6,218 bases of DNA from assembly GCF_002341865.1 (NCBI RefSeq), contig NZ_DDOV01000113.1, positions 24,826 to 31,043 of the forward strand. The letters run 5' to 3'. Every line of letters begins with the position of its first letter. Within the stretch, counting starts at the first letter, position 1. The notes under the pieces were generated by a model that did no database searches, was not told the origin of the DNA, and saw only the letters and a list, made by a program, of their open reading frames with translations. The translations under genes and the position numbers were made by a program. The DNA comes from Clostridium sp. UBA2485 (lineage in GTDB: Bacteria; Bacillota; Clostridia; Clostridiales; Clostridiaceae). Positions 1-6,199 of the stretch are shown one piece after another.

Positions 1-853
1 ACTTGCTGATGATATCATCAAAAATCCATGGAAGTATTCAAAACTTTGTGAAGGAAAATTATTAGCTACACTTTTTTATGAGCCAAGTACTAGAACAAGA
101 TTTAGCTTTGAAGCGGCTATGTTAAGACTAGGAGGAAGTATAATAGGATTTTCTGAACCAAATTCAAGTTCAGTAGCTAAAGGAGAAAGCATTTCAGACA
201 CTATAAGAACTGTTGCTTGCTATACAGATATAGCTGTAATGAGACACCCTAAAGAGGGTTCAGCATTAGTTGCAGCATCTAACTCAGAAATACCAGTTAT
301 AAATGCTGGAGATGGAGGCCATCAACATCCTACCCAAACTTTAACAGATCTTTTAACAATAAGAAGTATAAAAGGCAATTTATCAAATTTAACCATAGGA
401 TGCTGTGGGGATTTAAAATTTGGTAGAACAGTACACTCACTTATAAAAGCTTTATCTAGATATGAAAACAATAAGTTTGTATTGATATCACCTCAAGAGC
501 TTAAAGTTCCCGATTATATAATAAGACTTTTAGAAGAGAAAAACGTAGAATTTGTTCAAGTAGAAAAAATGGAAGATGTTATAGGAGAACTAGACATACT
601 ATATATGACAAGAGTTCAAAGAGAAAGATTCTTTAATGAAGAAGATTATGTAAGATTGAAGGATTCCTATATTTTAGATGTTGAAAAAATGAATATGGCT
701 AAAGACGATATGATAGTACTTCACCCACTGCCAAGAGTAAATGAGATATCTTATGATGTTGATAATGATGAAAGAGCAGTGTACTTCAAACAAGCTAAAT
801 ATGGAATGTTTGTAAGAATGGCACTAATTGCTAAACTGTTAGGCTTAGCTTAA
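1..853 (+). CDS. pyrB: Aspartate carbamoyltransferase catalytic chain, 5'-partial
   Basis: Catalytic subunit of aspartate transcarbamoylase, a cytosolic enzyme that condenses carbamoyl phosphate and L-aspartate to carbamoyl aspartate, the first committed pyrimidine step. The frame is open from base 2, and 283 residues are visible. Compared with the E. coli chain about 24 N-terminal residues are missing, cut by the window edge, so the methionine codon at 119 is internal. Visible motifs (fragment numbering) are the carbamoyl phosphate loop EPSTRTR at 27-33, the 80s-loop lysine in SVAKGES near residue 60, MRHP at 80-83, GGHQHPTQ at 105-112 with the catalytic histidine, GDLKFGRTVHSL at 136-147, TRVQRER at 203-209, and the 240s-loop HPLPRVNEI at 241-249. 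Spacing matches E. coli His134, Arg167, Arg229 and Pro266-Leu267. pyrI begins 26 bases after the stop, so a PyrB/PyrI holoenzyme is inferred. Identification is near certain. Confidence 0.97.
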   Translation, partial: LADDIIKNPWKYSKLCEGKLLATLFYEPSTRTRFSFEAAMLRLGGSIIGFSEPNSSSVAKGESISDTIRTVACYTDIAVMRHPKEGSALVAASNSEIPVINAGDGGHQHPTQTLTDLLTIRSIKGNLSNLTIGCCGDLKFGRTVHSLIKALSRYENNKFVLISPQELKVPDYIIRLLEEKNVEFVQVEKMEDVIGELDILYMTRVQRERFFNEEDYVRLKDSYILDVEKMNMAKDDMIVLHPLPRVNEISYDVDNDERAVYFKQAKYGMFVRMALIAKLLGLA

Positions 854-864
854 ATATTGAATGT

Positions 865-872
865 AGGAGGAG
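865..872 (+). promoter_or_regulatory. Shine-Dalgarno site of pyrI that decides the start
   Basis: AGGAGGAG is a near-perfect anti-16S match. It ends 1 base before the ATG at 874 and 7 bases before the ATG at 880. Only the second has normal spacing, so 880 is taken as the start. Confidence 0.85.
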
Positions 873-879
873 TATGAAT

Positions 880-1314
880 ATGTTAACAATAAATAGTATT
901 AAAAATGGTATAGTTATAGATCATATAAAATCAGGCGGCGGAATAAAAATATTCAATTATTTAGGGCTAGACAAAGTAGATTATAGAGTTGCGTTAATAA
1001 TGAATGTTGAAAGTGAAAAGCTAGGAAGAAAAGATATTATAAAGATAGAAAATGTTCTAGATATAGATTTCACAATCCTAGGACTTATGGATAAAGGAAT
1101 GACAATAGATATAATTAAGGATGAAAAAATAGCTAAAAAGATAAATTTAAAATTACCGGAAGAAGTAGAAGATATTATTAAGTGTAAAAATCCAAGATGT
1201 ATAACTTCTATAGAGCCATATTTAAAGCATGTTCACTATCTAGTGAATGAAAAGACAAAAGAATACAGATGTAAATACTGTGATGATATAAGAAAAGTAG
1301 GAGAGCTTATTTAA
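880..1314 (+). CDS. pyrI: Aspartate carbamoyltransferase regulatory chain
   Basis: Zinc-containing regulatory subunit that binds nucleotide effectors and joins PyrB trimers into the allosteric holoenzyme. The product is 144 residues from ATG 880, slightly shorter than the roughly 153 of E. coli. The N-terminal nucleotide-binding domain shows NGIVIDHI (about 9-16) and GRKDIIKIEN (49-58), the latter almost identical to the E. coli segment that carries the effector-binding lysine. The C-terminal zinc domain has cysteines at 102, 107, 131 and 134 (CKNPRC and CKYC). Their 5/24/3 spacing is the same as E. coli Cys109, 114, 138 and 141. An in-frame ATG at 874 would add two residues but lies too close to the Shine-Dalgarno site. 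The gene sits 26 bases after pyrB and 25 before pyrC, consistent with cotranscription. Which nucleotides inhibit or activate this enzyme cannot be read from the sequence. Confidence 0.96.
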   Translation: MLTINSIKNGIVIDHIKSGGGIKIFNYLGLDKVDYRVALIMNVESEKLGRKDIIKIENVLDIDFTILGLMDKGMTIDIIKDEKIAKKINLKLPEEVEDIIKCKNPRCITSIEPYLKHVHYLVNEKTKEYRCKYCDDIRKVGELI

Positions 1315-1325
1315 TAACTATAAAA

Positions 1326-1330
1326 GGGAG
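1326..1330 (+). promoter_or_regulatory. Shine-Dalgarno site of pyrC that decides the start
   Basis: GGGAG lies 3 bases before an in-frame GTG at 1334 and 9 bases before the ATG at 1340. Spacing and codon strength both favour 1340. Confidence 0.75.
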
Positions 1331-1339
1331 AGAGTGTTT

Positions 1340-2536
1340 ATGGAACTTTGTATAAAGAATGCTAAAGTAGTTGATTGGTGCAAAGTATTTATAGGAGACG
1401 TCTATATCAAAGATGGGATTATAGTAGAGACAGGCAAAGATTTAAAAAAGAGCTGCAACACGATAGATGCAGATGGACTAACTTTAATGCCATCCTTTAT
1501 AGATTTACATGCTCACTTTAGAGATCCAGGATTAACCTATAAAGAAGATATACAATCAGGCTCTAAAGCAGCAGTTAAAGGTGGATTTACAATGGTTAAC
1601 CTCATGGCGAATACAAATCCTGTGTGCAGTTCTATGGATACTGTAAATTATGTTAAGGACAAAGCTAAAGAAACAGGACTTATAGATATACATCAAGTAG
1701 TTTCAATAACTAGAAATTTTGATGGGCAAGATATTAGCCATTTAGATGAAATAGATAGTTCTATAAAAATAATTTCTGAGGATGGAAAAGATGTAATTGA
1801 TAGCATGGTGATGTTAAAAGCAATGAAAAAAGCAAAAGAAGAAAACTTGATTGTAATGTGTCATTGTGAAGATCCATATCTTTCAAACTATGACATGAGA
1901 ATTGCTGAAAATATAATGACTAAAAGAAATATAGAATTCTCTAAAATCACTAATTGCAAACTGCATATTGCACATGTAAGTACTTTAGAAGCAATGAGTG
2001 ATATCATTGAAGCTAAAAAGCAAGGATTGAAAGTGACCTGTGAAGTTGCACCTCATCATTTGGCATTAACTAATAAATACAATTATAGAGTAAATCCTCC
2101 TCTTAGAGATAAAGAGGATATAGATTTCTTAATAAAAGCTATAAAAGAGGGATATGTAGATGCAATAGCTACAGATCATGCTCCTCATAGTGAAGAAGAT
2201 AAGATAAAGGGAGCACCAGGCATTTCAGGATTAGAGACAGCCTTTTCAACAACCTACACAAAGTTAGTAAGAGAAAAGAATATAAGCTTAAATAAGTTAA
2301 GTGAAATAATGAGCAAAAATCCAAGTGAATTGTTAGGAGTAAATAAGGGAACAATTGAGATTGGCTACGAGGGGGACTTAGTACTATTGGACTTAGAAGC
2401 AAGCTACGAGATAAATTCAGAAGAATTTTGGTCTAAAGGAAAAAATACCCCCTTAAATGGAATGAAAGTATATGGGAAAATAGTTAAAACTATAAAAGGC
2501 GGAAAAGAAGTTTATTCTAATGATGAATATAACTAG
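1340..2536 (+). CDS. pyrC: Dihydroorotase, class I
   Basis: Metal-dependent amidohydrolase that cyclises carbamoyl aspartate to dihydroorotate in the cytosol. The product is 398 residues from ATG 1340; a GTG at 1334 would give 400. An N-terminal beta segment (1-50) precedes the TIM-barrel. The barrel carries the metal motif DLHAHFRDPG at 55-64 (His57, His59, substrate Arg61), Asp148 in ISEDGKDV (the aspartate that takes the bridging-ligand place in class I enzymes), His175 in CHCED, His212 in HIAHVST, EVAPHHLAL at 235-243, NPPLR at 252-256, and catalytic Asp279 in ATDHAPH. A composite C-terminal beta domain ends with NTPLNGMKVYG. The set of ligands marks it as active class I rather than a hydantoinase or the short E. 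coli-type PyrC. The segment between CHCED and HIAHVST is about 29 residues, shorter than I recall for Bacillus PyrC. It follows pyrI by 25 bases. Confidence 0.96.
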   Translation: MELCIKNAKVVDWCKVFIGDVYIKDGIIVETGKDLKKSCNTIDADGLTLMPSFIDLHAHFRDPGLTYKEDIQSGSKAAVKGGFTMVNLMANTNPVCSSMDTVNYVKDKAKETGLIDIHQVVSITRNFDGQDISHLDEIDSSIKIISEDGKDVIDSMVMLKAMKKAKEENLIVMCHCEDPYLSNYDMRIAENIMTKRNIEFSKITNCKLHIAHVSTLEAMSDIIEAKKQGLKVTCEVAPHHLALTNKYNYRVNPPLRDKEDIDFLIKAIKEGYVDAIATDHAPHSEEDKIKGAPGISGLETAFSTTYTKLVREKNISLNKLSEIMSKNPSELLGVNKGTIEIGYEGDLVLLDLEASYEINSEEFWSKGKNTPLNGMKVYGKIVKTIKGGKEVYSNDEYN

Positions 2537-2594
2537 ACGGTTTAAAAAATAAGTTAATAAGAAAAACTATTTTCAATATTAGGTTATTAGAGAT

Positions 2595-2617
2595 CAGTCA
2601 TAAAAATTTTATGACTG
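2595..2617 (+). repeat. Perfect palindrome in the pyrC-pyrF gap
   Basis: The 129-base gap 2537-2665 contains an 11-base perfect inverted repeat with a single central A (arms CAGTCATAAAA and TTTTATGACTG). In RNA it can form an 8 to 10 bp stem. The overlapping pair ATCAGT (2593-2598) and ACTGAT (2621-2626) could form an alternative stem that competes for the same bases. No T-run follows, so it is not a standard terminator. It may be an mRNA processing or stability element, or a protein site. Nothing else in the gap is recognised. Confidence 0.7.
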
Positions 2618-2665
2618 AAAACTGATAATCTATCCTATATAAATAAGATTGATAAGGAGATAAAA

Positions 2666-3535
2666 ATGATAATAGATAAATTATTTAAAACTGTTGAAGA
2701 AAAAGGACACGTATGTGTAGGACTGGATACAGATTTAAGCTATATACCAAATACTTTTCTAAATAAATTTAGTTCACTAGAAGACGCAATATTCGAGTTT
2801 AATAAGGCTATAATAGATGAAACTATTGATGTTGCAGCTTGCTATAAGCCACAAATAGCCTATTATGAAGCATTAGGAATATCAGGACTTATTGCTTATA
2901 AAAAAACATTAGAGTATATAAAGTTTAAAGGTGGAATAAGTATTGGGGATATAAAAAGAGGGGATATATCAAAAACAGCTGAAATGTATGCTAAAGCCCA
3001 CTTTGAAGGAGATTTTGAAGCTGATTTTATAACATTGAATCCATATATGGGATTAGATAGTATCGAACCTTATCTTCCATATATTAAGGAAAAAGAAAAA
3101 GGTGTATTTCTGCTAGTTAGAACTTCAAATAAAGGGGCTAAGGATGTTCAATATATTGATACACTAGATGGAAAAAAGGTATTCAATTTAGTGGGGGAAA
3201 AAATTCAGAACTTAGGAAAAGAATGTATAGGAGAGTGTGGATATAGCTCAATAGGAGGAGTTGTAGGATGTACTCATGTAGAAGAAGGGGTAGAGCTTAG
3301 AAAAAAACTAAACTCAATGTTCTTCTTAATACCTGGATATGGTGCACAGGGAGGAAAGGCAGAAGATGTTGCACTATATTTAAAGAATGGAAACGGTGGA
3401 GTTGTAAATTCATCAAGAGGCATAATGCTTGCTTATAAAAAATATGAGGACGGAGAAGCAAATTTTGCAAAATATGCTAGAAAAGAAGTTATAAGAATGA
3501 GAGATGAAATACTAAGGGCTATAAGGCAGGAGTAG
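2666..3535 (+). CDS. pyrF: Orotidine 5'-phosphate decarboxylase, type 2
   Basis: Catalyses the last step of UMP synthesis, decarboxylation of OMP, in the cytosol and without cofactor. The 289-residue length fits the longer type 2 subfamily rather than the roughly 230-residue Bacillus/E. coli type. Motifs are CVGLDTDLSYIP at 17-28, CYKPQIAYYEALG at 59-71, the catalytic signature GDIKRGDI at 94-101 with Asp95, Lys97 and Asp100, LNPYMGLDS at 124-132, GCTH at 201-204, the phosphate-binding loop PGYGAQGGK at 223-231 and NSSRGI at 248-253. The ATG at 2666 has AAGGAG (2654-2659) six bases upstream. The gap of 129 bases from pyrC and of only 5 to pyrK makes pyrF the head of a tight pyrF-pyrK-pyrD block. 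No defect is visible. Confidence 0.97.
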   Translation: MIIDKLFKTVEEKGHVCVGLDTDLSYIPNTFLNKFSSLEDAIFEFNKAIIDETIDVAACYKPQIAYYEALGISGLIAYKKTLEYIKFKGGISIGDIKRGDISKTAEMYAKAHFEGDFEADFITLNPYMGLDSIEPYLPYIKEKEKGVFLLVRTSNKGAKDVQYIDTLDGKKVFNLVGEKIQNLGKECIGECGYSSIGGVVGCTHVEEGVELRKKLNSMFFLIPGYGAQGGKAEDVALYLKNGNGGVVNSSRGIMLAYKKYEDGEANFAKYARKEVIRMRDEILRAIRQE

Positions 3536-3540
3536 TTACA

Positions 3541-4290
3541 ATGAATATAAATAAGAAGTATACAGTAAATACGGTTATAGAAAATATTCAAGTATGTGAG
3601 GGTATATATAAGTTAAAAATAGAAGGAAACTTTAAAGCAGAACCTGGACAATTTTATATGTTAAGAAGCTGGGATAATGAACCAATACTTTGGAGACCTA
3701 TAAGCGTACACAATATAGATGAAAAGGGGAAAAATATAGAGTTTTTATATGCAGTAGTAGGACAAGGAACTGAACTTTTAAGCAGACTTAAAGGTGAAGA
3801 TCAAATAAGTGTTGTAGGTCCACTAGGAAATGGATTTGATATAGAAGAAGCTAGTGGTAAAAAAATAGCCTTAGTAACAGGGGGAATAGGTGTAGCTCCT
3901 ATACACTATCTTTCAAAGAAAATAAAAAAATCCCAAATAGATGTGCTTGCAGGGTTTAAACATGATGTATATGGGCTAGAAGAAATAAAAGACCAGGTAA
4001 ACTCAGTGAATATATCAACAGAAGATGGAAGTTATGGTTATAAAGGATATATAACAGAAATATTTAAACCTGAAAATTATGATTTAGTACTATGTTGTGG
4101 GCCAGAAATAATGATGCATAAAGTTATAGAAATGTGTAGAGAAAAAAATACTAGAGTTTATATTTCAGAAGAAAAGAAGATGGCTTGTGGGATAGGAGCC
4201 TGTTTAGTATGCACATGTAAAACTAAGCATGGTAATAAGAGAACCTGTGTAGACGGGCCTGTGTTTTTAGGAGAGGATATAGAACTTTAA
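3541..4290 (+). CDS. pyrK: Dihydroorotate dehydrogenase B electron transfer subunit
   Basis: FAD and [2Fe-2S] subunit of the type 1B dihydroorotate dehydrogenase. It passes electrons from the FMN of PyrD to NAD+. At 249 residues it is near the usual length. A ferredoxin-reductase-like FAD domain (about 1-100) has the flavin motif WRPISVHN at 51-58 and GPLGNGF at 93-99. The NAD-binding domain begins with LVTGGIGVAPIHYLSKKI at 111-128 and contains CCGPEIMMHKV at 185-195. The C-terminal cluster loop has Cys216, Cys221, Cys224 and Cys236 (CGIGACLVC then TC), the expected CX4CX2CXnC arrangement, with one further cysteine at 226. The start overlaps pyrF closely: its AGGAG (3528-3532) lies inside the last pyrF codons with 8-base spacing, which suggests translational coupling. 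Sulfhydrogenase gamma or other ferredoxin-reductase family members are alternatives, excluded by position beside pyrD. Confidence 0.96.
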   Translation: MNINKKYTVNTVIENIQVCEGIYKLKIEGNFKAEPGQFYMLRSWDNEPILWRPISVHNIDEKGKNIEFLYAVVGQGTELLSRLKGEDQISVVGPLGNGFDIEEASGKKIALVTGGIGVAPIHYLSKKIKKSQIDVLAGFKHDVYGLEEIKDQVNSVNISTEDGSYGYKGYITEIFKPENYDLVLCCGPEIMMHKVIEMCREKNTRVYISEEKKMACGIGACLVCTCKTKHGNKRTCVDGPVFLGEDIEL

Positions 4291-4298
4291 TTTATTGT

Positions 4299-4305
4299 AA
4301 AGGAG
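4299..4305 (+). promoter_or_regulatory. Shine-Dalgarno site of pyrD that decides the start
   Basis: AAAGGAG abuts an in-frame TTG at 4306 with no spacer, which would not initiate normally. The in-frame GTG at 4315 is 9 bases away and is the credible start. Confidence 0.8.
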
Positions 4306-4314
4306 TTGACTAAA

Positions 4315-5211
4315 GTGTTAGGTGTTAATATATGTGGAGTAGATTTTAAAAATCCCATAATAGCAGCTTCAGGTACATTTGGATTTGGTGAAGAGTATAA
4401 GGAGTTCTTTGATGTATCAAGGCTTGGAGGAATAAGCACAAAAGGACTTACCATTAATTCTAAAGAAGGAAATTGTGGAGTTAGAATGATAGAAACTTCA
4501 TCAGGAATGATTAATAGTGTAGGGCTTCAAAATCCTGGAGTACACCATTTTCTAAATGATGAAATTAAAAAAATGGAAAAAATGAATACTGTAATAATAG
4601 CTAATTTAGGAGGCTCTACAATTGAGGAGTATTTAGAGGGTATAGAAAAATTAAATGATAGTAATGTAGATATGATTGAACTTAACATATCTTGTCCTAA
4701 TGTTAGAGAAGGTGGAATGGCATTGGGTATAAAATCTCATATTGCTTATGATGCTGTAAGACAAGTTAAAGGATTATGTAAGAAGCCGTTAATAGTAAAA
4801 TTATCGCCTAACGCAGAAGACATAAGAGATATGGCATATAGATGCTGTGAGGCAGGTGCAGATGCATTATCTCTCGTGAATACTTTTAAGGCAATGGCCA
4901 TTGATATATATAAGAAAAAGCCTGTATTTGATAATATATATGCAGGATTATCTGGACCAGCAATAAAACCTATAGCACTTAGAATGGTTCATGAAGTTTG
5001 CCAAATAGTAGATATTCCAGTTATCGGTTTAGGTGGAATAAGAACATGGCAAGATGCTATAGAATTTATAATGGCAGGAGCACAGGCAGTCCAAGTAGGC
5101 ACTGCAAATTTTATAAAGCCTGATATAGCTTTAGATATAATAAATGGTATAGAAAAATATTTAGAATCTGAGGGAATTAAAGATATAAACGAAATAAGAG
5201 GGATAATTTAA
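4315..5211 (+). CDS. pyrD: Dihydroorotate dehydrogenase B, catalytic FMN subunit
   Basis: Oxidises dihydroorotate to orotate on FMN and hands electrons to PyrK. The product is 298 residues from GTG 4315; TTG at 4306 would add three residues but touches the Shine-Dalgarno site. Motifs are NPIIAASGTFGFG at 13-25, STKG at 41-44 with the FMN-contacting lysine, MINSVGLQNPG at 65-75, ELNISCPNV at 122-130 whose Cys127 is the class 1 catalytic base (class 2 enzymes use serine), VKLSPN at 161-166, SLVNT at 186-190, GLSGPAIKPIA at 211-221, GLGGI at 238-242 and VGTA at 261-264. The C-terminus lacks any membrane segment, so it is cytosolic. The catalytic cysteine and the adjacent pyrK identify subtype 1B with NAD+ as acceptor rather than the fumarate-linked 1A. 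It lies 24 bases after pyrK. Confidence 0.96.
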   Translation: MLGVNICGVDFKNPIIAASGTFGFGEEYKEFFDVSRLGGISTKGLTINSKEGNCGVRMIETSSGMINSVGLQNPGVHHFLNDEIKKMEKMNTVIIANLGGSTIEEYLEGIEKLNDSNVDMIELNISCPNVREGGMALGIKSHIAYDAVRQVKGLCKKPLIVKLSPNAEDIRDMAYRCCEAGADALSLVNTFKAMAIDIYKKKPVFDNIYAGLSGPAIKPIALRMVHEVCQIVDIPVIGLGGIRTWQDAIEFIMAGAQAVQVGTANFIKPDIALDIINGIEKYLESEGIKDINEIRGII

Positions 5212-5216
5212 AGGGC

Positions 5217-5308
5217 TAAAGATGAATAATGATGAAATATAGAATAAATTAAACATTAATAGTAACTTTCTTAATATAGTTAAAAATGTTGTTGAATCTT
5301 CATCTTTA
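5217..5308 (+). repeat. Long-range inverted repeat in the pyrD-pyrE gap
   Basis: Perfect 10-base arms TAAAGATGAA (5217-5226) and TTCATCTTTA (5299-5308) flank 72 bases. Nested pairs AACATT (5252-5257) with AATGTT (5285-5290), and TAAC (5263-5266) with GTTA (5279-5282), could extend one irregular A/U-rich hairpin. It begins five bases after the pyrD stop. The following bases are A-rich, not T-rich, so it is not a + strand terminator. The rest of the 145-base gap shows only AT-rich sequence and the pyrE ribosome binding site. Confidence 0.5.
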
Positions 5309-5356
5309 AATTAAAAAAAATTTACTAAAAATACAAATATATATTGGAGGTTAATA

Positions 5357-5935
5357 ATGGAGAATAGGGATAAAATGGTTATAGATACATTATTAGAATC
5401 AGGAGCATTATTAGAAGGACATTTTTTACTGTCCTCAGGAAAACATAGTGATAGATATTGTCAATGTGCACGATTATTACAATACCCAGATAAAGCAGAA
5501 AAGATTTTAAAATTAGTAGTAGAAAAGATAAAGGATATAGATTTTGATGTAGTTGTAGGTCCAGCTATGGGAGGGGTGATTGTTGCTTATGAAGTTGCTA
5601 GACAACTAGGCAAGACAGCAATATTTACTGAGAGAAGAGATGGGGTTATGACTTTATCAAGATTTGAAATTGCAAAAGGAACAAAAGTCATTATATCTGA
5701 AGATGTTGTAACTACAGGAAAATCAACTATGGAAGTTATTGAAGTGTTAAATAAGTTAGGAGCGGAAATCGTAGGAGTTTGTTCAATAGTTGATAGACGA
5801 AATGAGGATTGTAAATTAAAATTACCTCTATATAGTGCCATAAAATTAAATATAGAAGTCTTTGATGTTGATGAGTGTCCGCTGTGTAAAGAGCAGGTTC
5901 CTTACATTAAGCCAGGCAGTAGAATTATAAAATAA
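5357..5935 (+). CDS. pyrE: Orotate phosphoribosyltransferase
   Basis: Transfers the phosphoribosyl group of PRPP to orotate, giving OMP, the substrate of PyrF. The product has 192 residues. Motifs are HFLLSSGKHSDRYCQC at 22-37 (substrate-side segment), GPAMGGVIVAYEVAR at 68-82, the flexible-loop region TERRDGVMTLSRFEIAKG at 91-108, and the PRPP signature VIISEDVVTTGKS at 111-123 with acidic Glu115-Asp116. Near the C-terminus, CPLC (174-177) followed by VPYIKPGS resembles the bacterial/archaeal PyrE branch with a cysteine-bearing tail; its role here is not evident. The ATG at 5357 has GGAGG (5346-5350) six bases upstream. A 145-base gap separates it from pyrD, so it may have some separate control, but no clear promoter is seen. 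It is the last pyr gene and is followed by a terminator. Confidence 0.96.
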   Translation: MENRDKMVIDTLLESGALLEGHFLLSSGKHSDRYCQCARLLQYPDKAEKILKLVVEKIKDIDFDVVVGPAMGGVIVAYEVARQLGKTAIFTERRDGVMTLSRFEIAKGTKVIISEDVVTTGKSTMEVIEVLNKLGAEIVGVCSIVDRRNEDCKLKLPLYSAIKLNIEVFDVDECPLCKEQVPYIKPGSRIIK

Positions 5936-6021
5936 TTGTCGTAATTAGTCTATAAAAAAAGTTTATTCATTAGTTAAGAATAAATATTCAAACAGTGTAT
6001 TAAATTTGCATCAAATAAAGT

Positions 6022-6059
6022 AAAAATGCATAATATTTTAGGCTGTTATGCATTTTTTT
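6022..6059 (+). terminator. Rho-independent terminator of the pyr operon
   Basis: Arms AAAAATGCATAA (6022-6033) and TTATGCATTTTT (6046-6057) are perfectly complementary around a 12-base loop, and the right arm runs into seven Ts (6053-6059). The stem is AT-rich, but form and position about 90 bases after pyrE fit an intrinsic terminator. The A-run on the left arm means it could also act on opposite-strand transcripts. The whole gap 5936-6199 holds this terminator, the promoter below and no credible gene. Confidence 0.85.
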
Positions 6060-6080
6060 GTAGCGCCTCTGTATAATGTG

Positions 6081-6095
6081 ATAATTTGTAATTAT
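6081..6095 (+). repeat. A/T palindrome touching the downstream promoter
   Basis: ATAATT and AATTAT form a perfect 6-base inverted repeat around TGT, and the last T is the first base of the TTGACA box. This may be an operator or an AT-rich upstream element. Short A/T palindromes are common by chance in this background. Confidence 0.3.
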
Positions 6096-6123
6096 TGACA
6101 TGAAAGTGAAAAAAATTTACTAT
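6095..6123 (+). promoter_or_regulatory. Sigma-A type promoter for the gene after pyrE
   Basis: A consensus -35 TTGACA (6095-6100) is followed after exactly 17 bases by TACTAT (6118-6123), a 4 of 6 match to the -10 box. Transcription would start near 6130, leaving a leader of about 70 bases before the ATG at 6200. The location between a terminator and a gene start supports it. Confidence 0.7.
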
Positions 6124-6186
6124 GAAGTTATAAATATCTTAATATTCTGAATATGTGCGTCGGATAAAATAGTGTTAAAAATATAT

Positions 6187-6193
6187 GGGGGGG
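6187..6193 (+). promoter_or_regulatory. Poly-G ribosome binding site
   Basis: Seven consecutive Gs end six bases before the ATG at 6200. The context GGTTAATAATG is the same as that of pyrE, where the core is GGAGG, so this is probably the Shine-Dalgarno site with the central A replaced by G. Confidence 0.6.
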
Positions 6194-6199
6194 TTAATA

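Noticed and set aside
2169..2402. Minus-strand open frame of 77 codons
   Set aside because: It lies wholly inside pyrC, is leucine/serine rich as expected for the complement of this coding sequence, and has no motif.
2615..2643. CTGAAA - 17 bases - TATAAA as an internal promoter for pyrF
   Set aside because: The -35 match is poor and TATAAA-like boxes are frequent in this AT-rich DNA.
5222..5242. Six-codon frame MNNDEI just after pyrD as a possible leader peptide
   Set aside because: It is too short to support, has only a weak upstream purine run, and no attenuator with a T-run follows.
5587..5841. Minus-strand open frame of 84 codons
   Set aside because: It is the complement of pyrE coding sequence, with no recognisable domain.
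5962..5984. Hairpin TTTATTC/GAATAAA with an A-run before it, resembling a minus-strand terminator
   Set aside because: The stem is seven pairs, nearly all A-T, and no minus-strand gene is visible for it to serve.
6026..6076. 16-codon frame MHNILGCYAFF... between pyrE and the next gene
   Set aside because: It starts inside the terminator stem and has no ribosome binding site.
6072..6077. Perfect TATAAT after the terminator
   Set aside because: No acceptable -35 lies 16-18 bases upstream (that region is the terminator arm), and TG precedes it without the extended -10 spacing; the promoter at 6095-6123 is better.
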